Below are positions 7,079-13,681 of a DNA stretch of 20,160 nt, piece after piece. The position numbers and the translations under genes were made by a program. Each line of letters opens with the position of its first letter. Within the stretch, counting starts at the first letter, position 1. The stretch covers positions 1 through 20,160 of the forward strand of contig CADBOW010000006.1 in NCBI GenBank assembly GCA_902796375.1, given 5' to 3'. Origin of the DNA: an uncultured Lachnospiraceae bacterium. Lineage in GTDB: Bacteria; Bacillota; Clostridia; Lachnospirales; Lachnospiraceae. The notes below the pieces were generated by a model. It was not told the DNA's origin. It worked only from the letters and a program-made list of their open reading frames with translations, and did not search any database.

Positions 7079-8098
7079 CTAGAACTGGCTCAGGAAACGA
7101 ACGTCATTCTCATACAGCAGACGCATGTCATCGATCTCATACTTCAGAAGCGCAACACGCTCCAGTCCGATACCGAATGCAAATCCGGAATATACCTCCG
7201 GATCGATGCCGCACATTTCCAGCACATGGGGATGTACCATACCGCAGCCCAGGATCTCGATCCATCCGGAACCCTTGCAGACGCCGCAGCCCTTGCCGCC
7301 GCATTTGAAACAGGTTACATCCACCTCTGCCGAAGGCTCGGTGAAGGGGAAATGATGGGGCCGAAGCTTGGTCTTCGTATTCGGGCCGAAGAACTGTCTG
7401 GCAAACTGATCCAATGTTCCCTTCAGATCCGCCATGGTTACATTCTTTCCGACCACCAGTCCCTCTACCTGATGGAAGGAGGGGCTGTGAGTCGCATCCA
7501 CCTCATCCGAACGGAATACCCGGCCGGGAGAAATGATCTTGATGGGCAGCTTCCCCTTCTCCATGATACGAGCCTGAACGGAGGAAGTCTGTGTACGAAG
7601 GAGAATATCCTTGGTAATATAGAAGGTATCCTGCTCATCCTTCGCCGGATGATTTGCAGGAATGTTCAGAAGCTCGAAATTGTATCTGTCATACTCGATC
7701 TCCGGGCCTTCCACAACCTCATATCCCATTCCGATGAATACGCGTTCCAGATCCTCCAATGCGATCTGGTTGGGATGTCTGTGCCCCCGGATCTGCCGTT
7801 TGCCCGGAAGCGTAACATCGATGGTTTCACGCTTCAGACGCTCTGTCAGCATCGCATGCTTCAGTGACTTTTTTCTCTCCTGAAGCTTCTCCTCAAGGAA
7901 AGCCCGAACCTCATTCACCTGCTGTCCCACCTTCGGACGCTCCTCCGGCGAGAGATCCTTCATACCCTTCAGGATCTGTGTCAGCGCACCCTTCTTTCCG
8001 AGAATGGATACGCGGATCTCCTCCAGGCCCTCCTGATCACCGGCCGTTTCGATCTTCTTCTCCGCTTCAACCTTGATACTCTGTAACGTATCACTCAT
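7079..8098 (-). CDS. pheS: Phenylalanine-tRNA ligase alpha subunit
   Basis: Catalytic subunit of phenylalanyl-tRNA synthetase, a class II enzyme, 339 residues as expected. An N-terminal coiled-coil region (1-90) for tRNA contact is followed by the catalytic core. Motif 2 reads FRSDEVDATHSPSFHQVEG at about 195-213, and motif 3 is GFAFGIGLERVALLKY near 305-320. The conserved TCFKCGGKGCGVC and GCGMVHPHVL segments are present. The substrate-side motif reads RTQTSSVQAR where Bacillus has RTHTSPVQAR, a conservative variant. The ATG is preceded by AGGAGGA at good spacing. It is the first gene of the operon, directly after the T-box leader, so transcription should rise when uncharged tRNA-Phe accumulates. 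Confidence 0.98.
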   Translation of the reverse strand: MSDTLQSIKVEAEKKIETAGDQEGLEEIRVSILGKKGALTQILKGMKDLSPEERPKVGQQVNEVRAFLEEKLQERKKSLKHAMLTERLKRETIDVTLPGKRQIRGHRHPNQIALEDLERVFIGMGYEVVEGPEIEYDRYNFELLNIPANHPAKDEQDTFYITKDILLRTQTSSVQARIMEKGKLPIKIISPGRVFRSDEVDATHSPSFHQVEGLVVGKNVTMADLKGTLDQFARQFFGPNTKTKLRPHHFPFTEPSAEVDVTCFKCGGKGCGVCKGSGWIEILGCGMVHPHVLEMCGIDPEVYSGFAFGIGLERVALLKYEIDDMRLLYENDVRFLSQF

Positions 8099-8135
8099 GT
8101 TCTTTTCCTCCTGATCTTTTACTATCTTAAATACA

Positions 8136-8167
8136 TAAAAACCCCTCTGCCTGGTATGGCAGAGGGG
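8136..8167 (-). terminator. T-box-controlled terminator upstream of pheS
   Basis: Perfect 10-bp stem CCCCTCTGCC / GGCAGAGGGG (8158-8167 and 8142-8151 on the minus strand) with a six-base loop, followed by UUUUU. It lies about 40 bases before the pheS start and is the regulated terminator of the T-box leader. Confidence 0.93.
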
Positions 8168-8437
8168 CGATCATAAACCGTGGTACCACCCTCCTTCCGG
8201 CGATCTCCGCCGGCGCTTGTGGGAAGCTTAACGCGCTCTCTCTACGACAGAACCTACTGCGATCTCCGGTTCAGCTCTGTGACTCCGGTGTGAAATTTCG
8301 GTTCCTGCTGCCTGTCCGGGGTCCCAGCCCATGCCCCGGGCTCTCTGAAAGGCTTCTGCATTCACTTACTTTGCACCTTCAACGTCTTTCATCTGATTCA
8401 TTTGTAATGCCTGCAGTCTCTTCCACCGCCTGCATCC
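8136..8437 (-). promoter_or_regulatory. Phenylalanine T-box riboswitch leader of the pheST-queA-lipoprotein operon
   Basis: A 5' leader of about 300 bases between the promoter and pheS. Seen on the minus strand: the T-box core AGGGTGGTACCACGG (8178-8192; the family consensus is AGGGTGGNACCGCG); a terminator hairpin just after it (8142-8167); and a GC-rich upper stem, CCGGGG/CCCCGG (8316-8321 with 8334-8339), preceded by AGAGAG. The likely specifier codon is UUC (8292-8294) within GAAAUUUCAC, followed by A, which fits Phe. The segment GAGGG of the T-box (8189-8193) can pair with CCCUC in the terminator's first arm (8162-8166), giving the expected antiterminator alternative. Uncharged tRNA-Phe is predicted to favour read-through. 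The identity as a T-box is firm; the specifier position is by eye. Confidence 0.92.
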
Positions 8438-8442
8438 ATCGC

Positions 8443-8471
8443 ATTGTAGCACAACTGCTTCCGCATGTCAA
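8443..8471 (-). promoter_or_regulatory. Sigma-A promoter of the pheST operon
   Basis: TTGACA (8466-8471), a 17-base spacer, and TACAAT (8443-8448), with TG in the extended -10 position. The -35 is a full consensus match and the -10 has one mismatch. The start point would be near 8436. It begins about 40 bases after the minus-strand gene ending at 8511, with no clear terminator between them. Confidence 0.88.
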
Positions 8472-8510
8472 AGCTCATTTTCTGCGGATATCGGATCACC
8501 GGTCAGGGGA

Positions 8511-10322
8511 TCAGTCCTCATCCTCCGGATCCGGGCAGAACAGAAGTGTCTCTACATCATTTTCTCCGTATGCATACAGCTGATTCCGGATATAGTCCTG
8601 AACATCATCCGGTGCCTGAAGCACGATGATCTGCAGGAAATTATCTACATAATCACACCACTTGGCACGAATCTGCAGCATATCCTGCTCCGTAGGCTCC
8701 TTTGTGATCCTGCTCCGGTCGAAGCTGATATTCTCCTTGGATGTGAGGATCTCACGAAGGCCCATGGACTTATACTGGATACCGTATGCGATCTTCTGCA
8801 GTTCCTCCGTCCGGACGAATGCGCAGTCATACATTTCTATGATCAGCGGAAGAACAGCCTTTGCCGGATCCTTGAAGTAATGACAGTAATAATACATGTC
8901 TTCCTTCTTCGTCAGAGCTTCAATATCCTGATTGTTATACCAGAGATACTCTGCCACCTTGATCTTCGGACCGTCATTTTCAAACTTCTTGGCAAATGCG
9001 GCATCTCTCTTCTTGATCTTCCTCTTACTCTTCTTCGGAACCGGATTCTCGGAAAGGAATTCCTTCATATCCGTAGCCGACTCGATCCCGGCCTCCGGAT
9101 TCTTCGTAACCACCGGCTCCACAGCATTTACCGTCCGGATATTCACTGCATTTACAGGATTTACGGTGATAGTTTCGCCGGATACCTGCAGCGGACGGAT
9201 CGGCTCTGCCTCTTCCTTCTCCGGCTCCGGAGCACCGAAGGCGGAGTCTGTCAGCTCATCCTTACGTTCCTCGATCTCCTGATGGAGCTGAACGTCCGTA
9301 AATGCACTGTCAAAGGATGTCTCCAGCTTCTTCTTATTCTCGGCATTCTCTTCTTCATCCAGAGCAAAGGCCTTCTCGCCAAATGCACTGTCTTCCTGCA
9401 CCTCTGCAGAAGTCTGTGCCTCCGCAGCCTGCGCCTCTGCTGTATCCTGAGCATCCGATGCTTCCGGCATCTCTGCTTTTCTTCCCTTTGCACTCTTCAC
9501 AGCCTCGATGATCTGAGCCGCATCGGCCACTCTTGTGGTCGCCTTCAGCACATCTTCGTCTGCTTTCTTCTCTGCCGCCTTCTGTTCTGCGGCCTTCTGA
9601 TCCTCCTGCTTCTTAAGCTCTCTGTTTATCCTTGCAATGGGGATCTCATCGGTGATCTCCTGAGCTTCCTCATCATCTTTCTCGTCATCATAATCCTCTT
9701 CGGGGAGCTCCTCCGGAGATACTTCATCCAGCGGATAGATCTTCTCCGTCTCAAACTCCTTCTCCGAACGAAGCTGCTTCTGCATGGATTCCGGGATCAC
9801 CTTCTTGGTTGCAGCCAATGCCTCAGCTTCTGCTTCACTGGCCTTCTTGGCCGCGATCTCAGCTTCCTCAGCAGCCTTCTCGGCCTTCTCCTTTGCCACA
9901 CGGGCCTCCAGCTCGGCCGCTTTTGCCTTTGCCTGAAGCGCTGCCTCCACAACTGCGGCAACCTCATCCTTTACCTCAGGCTTCTTCATCTGGCTGTTCC
10001 GGGGGCGCATTTCACCGTCATCGGGCTCATCATCCTCATCCTCGTCTTCATCCTCGTCGTCTTCTTCCCCGGCTTCCGCTTCGTCCCCGTCATCTGATTT
10101 CTTTTCTTCTCTGTCCTTCGGATCGTCAGACTTCTTTCCGTCCTTATCCACATTTTCACGTGTTGTATAACGGCGTTCCATATATTCATTGTTTTCCTTC
10201 TTCCCCTTCGAAAGAACCTTCACCGTTACAATGATAAGTACCACAAGAAGAATAACCAGCGCTGCAAGGAGTGCAATGCTGAATATTGTTGTAGAACTCA
10301 TTTTGCTGAAGTCCAAATCCAT
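8511..10322 (-). CDS. Single-pass membrane protein with acidic, Ala/Glu/Lys-rich stalk; function unknown
   Basis: Function not recognised; about 603 residues. Seen in order: one membrane segment (about 11-36) near the N-terminus; a basic stretch (KGKK); a very acidic run at about 77-102; Ala/Glu/Lys-rich, probably coiled-coil segments at about 115-175 and 235-270; a linker with three DSAF motifs (311, 338, 359); a basic patch (KKSKRKIKKRD, 430-440); and a globular-looking C-terminal domain (about 450-597) rich in Tyr and Trp (AEYLWYNNQDIEAL, MYYYCHYF). The large region is probably cytoplasmic, as the positive residues follow the membrane segment. I prefer the ATG at 10320-10322 because AAAGGG lies nine bases upstream and the longer reading frame (from 10373) would start on the predicted transcription start. 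It has its own promoter, between gltX and the pheST promoter. A cell-envelope or division scaffold is only a guess. Confidence 0.75.
   Translation of the reverse strand: MDLDFSKMSSTTIFSIALLAALVILLVVLIIVTVKVLSKGKKENNEYMERRYTTRENVDKDGKKSDDPKDREEKKSDDGDEAEAGEEDDEDEDEDEDDEPDDGEMRPRNSQMKKPEVKDEVAAVVEAALQAKAKAAELEARVAKEKAEKAAEEAEIAAKKASEAEAEALAATKKVIPESMQKQLRSEKEFETEKIYPLDEVSPEELPEEDYDDEKDDEEAQEITDEIPIARINRELKKQEDQKAAEQKAAEKKADEDVLKATTRVADAAQIIEAVKSAKGRKAEMPEASDAQDTAEAQAAEAQTSAEVQEDSAFGEKAFALDEEENAENKKKLETSFDSAFTDVQLHQEIEERKDELTDSAFGAPEPEKEEAEPIRPLQVSGETITVNPVNAVNIRTVNAVEPVVTKNPEAGIESATDMKEFLSENPVPKKSKRKIKKRDAAFAKKFENDGPKIKVAEYLWYNNQDIEALTKKEDMYYYCHYFKDPAKAVLPLIIEMYDCAFVRTEELQKIAYGIQYKSMGLREILTSKENISFDRSRITKEPTEQDMLQIRAKWCDYVDNFLQIIVLQAPDDVQDYIRNQLYAYGENDVETLLFCPDPEDED
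10027..10068 (-). repeat. Asp/Glu-codon simple repeat in the acidic membrane protein gene
   Basis: A run of nearly pure GAT, GAG, GAA and GAC codons encodes the acidic stretch and gives a purine-rich, trinucleotide-like low-complexity tract. It could change length in whole codons by slippage. Confidence 0.6.
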
Positions 10323-10381
10323 AACCTGTATCCCTTTCCCTTCTACCAAAAAAGTAAGCGTCCTCAGACACATACAAATGT

Positions 10382-10410
10382 AGTATACTACACTGAAGTT
10401 ATAATTTCAA
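10382..10410 (-). promoter_or_regulatory. Promoter of the acidic membrane protein gene, overlapped by a palindrome
   Basis: TTGAAA (10405-10410), a 17-base spacer, and TATACT (10382-10387); each hexamer has one mismatch to consensus. A perfect 12-base palindrome, GTAGTATACTAC (10380-10391), covers the -10 and could be an operator or simply the -10 itself. The predicted start is near 10375, which argues against translation from the ATG at 10373. Confidence 0.65.
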
Positions 10411-10460
10411 TCAGATTCCGGACACCGCCGTTTCGGGCATTTCCCTTCCGGGCAATTCCA

Positions 10461-11909
10461 CTATGAAAGCTTCTCGATGGCCGCCCGGATCCGGTTCAGG
10501 GATTCGTCCTTTCCCAGAAGTGCCAGCAGCTCGGTGGCTCCGCCCGGGGTGGCCTGCTTGCCGGAAAGTGCCGTACGGATCGGCCACATCACGAAACCGG
10601 TCTTATACTCATGCTCTGCCGCAAATGCCTGAAGCATGGCAAAGAGAGCGTCATTCGAGAAATCCTCTGCCTCCGTCAGAAGCGGAAGCACCTCCTTCAG
10701 CAGCTGAAGTGAATTCTCCGGATTCGTCTTCATTTTCTTATGTGTATAAAGGTCATTGCTGTACTCCGGAACCGCATCAATGAAATCCACCTGTGCCGCG
10801 ATATCCGGGAAAACCTCGATCCTGGACTGCACCATGGCAGCTACCTTCTTCAGATCCACCGGAGCGCTGACCGCCTCCTGCAGATAGGGAAGGGCCATCT
10901 CATAGAAGGTATCCGGATCCATAGCCTTCATATATTCACCGTTCATCCATTTCAGCTTGGTGATATCCAGCACTGCCGGAGACTTCGACATATTATGATA
11001 ATTAAATGCTTCCACCAGCTGCGGCAGGGAGAAGATCTCCTGATTATCCTCCGGACACCAGCCAAGCAGTGCAACATAGTTCACGATGGCCTCGGTGAGG
11101 AAGCCCTGCTCCAGCAGATCCTCGAAGGAGGAATGTCCGCTGCGCTTGGAAAGCTTCGCATGTGTCTCGTCCGTGATCAGCGGGCAGTGGATATACACCG
11201 GAACCTCCCAGCCGAAGGCTTCGTAGAGACGGTTGTATTTCGGAGCGCTGGACAGATACTCATTTCCGCGCACCACATGTGTGATGCCCATCAGATGGTC
11301 ATCCACAACATTTGCAAAATTATAGGTGGGGAATCCGTCCGACTTGATCAGGATCATGTCATCCAGTTCTTCGTTGGGAACGGTGATCGCTCCGTAGAGC
11401 TCATCATCAAATGTGGTGGTCCCCTCCGTGGGATTGTTCTGACGGATCACAAAGGGAACTCCCGCCGCCAGCTTCTCCTCCACCTCTTCCTTGTTGAGAT
11501 GCAGGCAGTGCTTGTCATAGTGGAATACCTTCTTGCCTTCGATCTCGGTCTCCAGGGATCTGAGGCGTTCCTCGTCGCAGAAGCAGTAATATGCCTCTCC
11601 CCTGTCGATCAGCTTCTTCGCATATTCCATATAGATACCGGAAGCCATCCGCTGGGACTGCACATAGGGTCCCACGCCTCCGTCCCTGTCCGGCCCCTCA
11701 TCCCAGGTGAGCCCGGTCTTCTGAAGCGTTCTGTAAATGATATCGACAGCCCCCTCCATCTCTCTCTCCTGATCGGTATCCTCGATCCGAAGGATAAAAT
11801 CGCCGCCCTCATGCTTCGCAATGAGATACGCATAGAGCGCAGTCCGCAGATTTCCTACATGCATCCGTCCTGTGGGACTCGGTGCAAATCTTGTTCTGAC
11901 CTTTGCCAT
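10461..11909 (-). CDS. gltX: Glutamate-tRNA ligase
   Basis: Class I aminoacyl-tRNA synthetase that charges tRNA-Glu in the cytoplasm, 482 residues from the chosen start. The HIGH-type motif is SPTGRMHVGN (11-20) and the KMSKS-type motif is KLSKR (252-256). A zinc-binding pattern is complete: Cys109-x-Cys111 and Cys135-x-His137. The C-terminal helical anticodon-binding part is full length and ends EKLS. The ATG at 11907-11909 has AAAGGA seven bases upstream and begins MAKVRTRFAPSPTG, the usual family start. A longer frame opens at 12002, but this lies on the predicted transcription start and adds 31 unrelated residues. It is transcribed from its own promoter; no terminator is evident before the next gene 3'. 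The enzyme may also serve tRNA-Gln where GatCAB is used, which cannot be judged here. Confidence 0.96.
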   Translation of the reverse strand: MAKVRTRFAPSPTGRMHVGNLRTALYAYLIAKHEGGDFILRIEDTDQEREMEGAVDIIYRTLQKTGLTWDEGPDRDGGVGPYVQSQRMASGIYMEYAKKLIDRGEAYYCFCDEERLRSLETEIEGKKVFHYDKHCLHLNKEEVEEKLAAGVPFVIRQNNPTEGTTTFDDELYGAITVPNEELDDMILIKSDGFPTYNFANVVDDHLMGITHVVRGNEYLSSAPKYNRLYEAFGWEVPVYIHCPLITDETHAKLSKRSGHSSFEDLLEQGFLTEAIVNYVALLGWCPEDNQEIFSLPQLVEAFNYHNMSKSPAVLDITKLKWMNGEYMKAMDPDTFYEMALPYLQEAVSAPVDLKKVAAMVQSRIEVFPDIAAQVDFIDAVPEYSNDLYTHKKMKTNPENSLQLLKEVLPLLTEAEDFSNDALFAMLQAFAAEHEYKTGFVMWPIRTALSGKQATPGGATELLALLGKDESLNRIRAAIEKLS

Positions 11910-11968
11910 AATTCTGTCCTTTCCGGCACAGCCTGTATTCTGATGTATGCCGTACCGCTCCTCTTTTC

Positions 11969-11988
11969 TGTCCGCTGCAGTGCGGACA
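11969..11988 (-). other. Hairpin in the gltX leader
   Basis: A perfect seven-base stem, TGTCCGC / GCGGACA, with a six-base loop lies in the roughly 93-base leader between the predicted gltX start point and its ATG. No U-tract follows, and there is no T-box core, so it is not a terminator or T-box. It may affect message stability. Confidence 0.45.
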
Positions 11989-12008
11989 CTGTTCTTACAC
12001 ATTGCTCC

Positions 12009-12029
12009 ATTTTAGCACGAATCGGATTC
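12009..12029 (-). promoter_or_regulatory. Extended -10 promoter of gltX
   Basis: TAAAAT (12009-12014) with TG in the extended -10 position on the minus strand; the -35 region is poor. The spacer holds an interrupted palindrome, GAATC-C-GATTC (12019-12029), which could bind a regulator. The predicted start is near 12002. Confidence 0.5.
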
Positions 12030-12088
12030 AAATGAAACCCAAATAATTCTTTGATCCAATGAACGTTCCCGGTTATCTGTCACCCGCT

Positions 12089-13642
12089 CTAAAACAGGTA
12101 TTTCAGCAGGTCCCCGGCGATCACACTGTATGCCCCCAGGGCTTCTCTTGCCCGGTCTCCGGCCCGGCCATGGAGGTATACTCCCAGGCGTGCCGCCTCC
12201 GAAGCCCGCATTCCCTGTGCCATCAGTCCTCCGATGACCCCGGTCAGCACATCTCCGCTGCCCCCCTTGGCCATGGCATCATTTCCGGAGGTATTCAGAT
12301 ATCCCGGGAGCCCCGCAGCATTTCCCTCCGTAACAAAGGTGCATGCATCCTTCAGCACGATGGTGGCCTGATATTTCGCCGCCAGCTGCTCTGTGATCCC
12401 CGTACGGTTCTTCCGAAGCCGGTGCAGCGCCTCCCGTTCCGGATGACGGCTTCTCTCCGCCAGCCGTGTCATTTCCAGCATATGGGGCGTTAAAATGAGT
12501 GGCCGCTTCCCGGCAGTTTCTTCCAGAAGCTCCGTATGCTCCGACAGCAGATTGATGGCGTCCGCATCCGCGATCACCGGGCACGCCGCCAGCCGGAGCA
12601 CCTGTTCCGTCAGGCGGAATGCCGTCTCCGACTGTCCGATGCCGGGGCCGATGATGATCACATCCCCCCAGCGAAGTGTCTCCTCCGTCAGCGGAAGGGA
12701 ATCAACGCTTCCTCCGCTCTGTTCCCCGGGATACCCCGTATAACACTGCAGGATCGCTTCCGGCAGAAGCTGCTGCAGCGCAGCGCGGTTGCTTTCGTGG
12801 GTCACCACCTTCACCAGTCCGCATCCGGTCCGATATGCGGCTTCCGCCGCAAGATATGCTGCGCCGCTCATATCCACGGAGCCGGCGATCACCAGCACAC
12901 GTCCGTAGCTTCCCTTATTTCCGTCCATGCTCCGGCCGGGCAGAAGCCGCCGGACATCCTCCGGCTCATAACCGGAATACAACCCGGCCGATGCCTCATA
13001 GCCTTCCGGAAGGAAGAAGCCGATCTCGGCTATGGTCACTGCCCCGCAGGCATTCTTTGCAAACCGCATTCCCACCTTTTCATATCCGAAGGTGACTGTC
13101 CGGTCTGCCCGGACCGCCGTTCCGAGGATCTCTCCGGTTTCGGAGGAAATGCCGGAGGGGATATCCACTGAGATCACTGTCATCCCGGGATCCTCTGCCC
13201 GCATTTCATTGATCCGGTCCACAGCCTCCTTCTGAACCCCCGCCACCTCACGGGTCAGACCGACTCCGAAGATCGCATCCACAACCACGCGCCAGTCTCC
13301 GTCCTCCACGTGATCCGTAAACCGGACCCCGGCCTTCTCCGCAAGCCCGATCTGCTTCCGATAGGCCTCTGACTGTCTGGCGATCCCGTTCAGGGTCCAA
13401 ACCACAACGGAATATCCTCTCTGCTGCAGGATCCTGGCCGCCGCCACACCGTCTCCTCCGTTATTGCCGCCCTCGACTGCAATGAGGATCCGGTCATGGA
13501 TCCGATCCCGCACCACCGCGGAAACCTCCTCCGCCACCGCAAGGGCAGCCCGTTCCATCAGTACCAGCTGTGGTACGCCTGCTTCTTCTATCGTATGGCG
13601 GTCAATCTCCGCCGCCTGCTTTCCCGTTACCAGATATCGCAT
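12089..13642 (-). CDS. nnr: Bifunctional NAD(P)H-hydrate epimerase / ADP-dependent NAD(P)H-hydrate dehydratase
   Basis: Cytoplasmic metabolite-repair enzyme of 517 residues that restores hydrated NADH and NADPH. The N-terminal YjeF_N epimerase domain (about 1-215) carries the nucleotide-binding GGNNGGDG (58-65), DAIFGVGLTRE around Asp122, and DIPSG (160-164). The C-terminal dehydratase domain (about 225-517), of the ribokinase-like fold, has SYGRVLVIAGS, IIGPGIGQS, LTPHMLEMTRL and the catalytic loop GNDAMAKGGSGDVLTG with Asp464 as the expected base. In the third motif MetLeu replaces the ProGly often found in TPHPGEM, probably harmless. The ATG has GGGGAG upstream and follows the spermidine-synthase-like gene by 39 bases, a spacing that suggests one operon. 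No terminator is evident after it before the gltX promoter. Confidence 0.96.
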   Translation of the reverse strand: MRYLVTGKQAAEIDRHTIEEAGVPQLVLMERAALAVAEEVSAVVRDRIHDRILIAVEGGNNGGDGVAAARILQQRGYSVVVWTLNGIARQSEAYRKQIGLAEKAGVRFTDHVEDGDWRVVVDAIFGVGLTREVAGVQKEAVDRINEMRAEDPGMTVISVDIPSGISSETGEILGTAVRADRTVTFGYEKVGMRFAKNACGAVTIAEIGFFLPEGYEASAGLYSGYEPEDVRRLLPGRSMDGNKGSYGRVLVIAGSVDMSGAAYLAAEAAYRTGCGLVKVVTHESNRAALQQLLPEAILQCYTGYPGEQSGGSVDSLPLTEETLRWGDVIIIGPGIGQSETAFRLTEQVLRLAACPVIADADAINLLSEHTELLEETAGKRPLILTPHMLEMTRLAERSRHPEREALHRLRKNRTGITEQLAAKYQATIVLKDACTFVTEGNAAGLPGYLNTSGNDAMAKGGSGDVLTGVIGGLMAQGMRASEAARLGVYLHGRAGDRAREALGAYSVIAGDLLKYLF

Positions 13643-13681
13643 ATTTCATCTCCCCGGATCCCTCTTCCGGATCCCATGCTT

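Noticed and set aside
8880..10097. Leucine-rich plus-strand frame of 405 codons opposite the acidic membrane protein
   Set aside because: Its apparent hydrophobicity arises from the complement of Glu/Lys/Ala codons; it is not a real membrane protein.
10411..10460. Terminator after gltX
   Set aside because: The segment has GC-rich bits and two CCGGAA copies in direct orientation, but no stable stem followed by a U-tract.
13643..13681. Direct repeat GGGATCCGG before nnr as a regulatory site
   Set aside because: Two short copies within 39 bases beside the ribosome site of nnr; too short and GC-biased to separate from chance.
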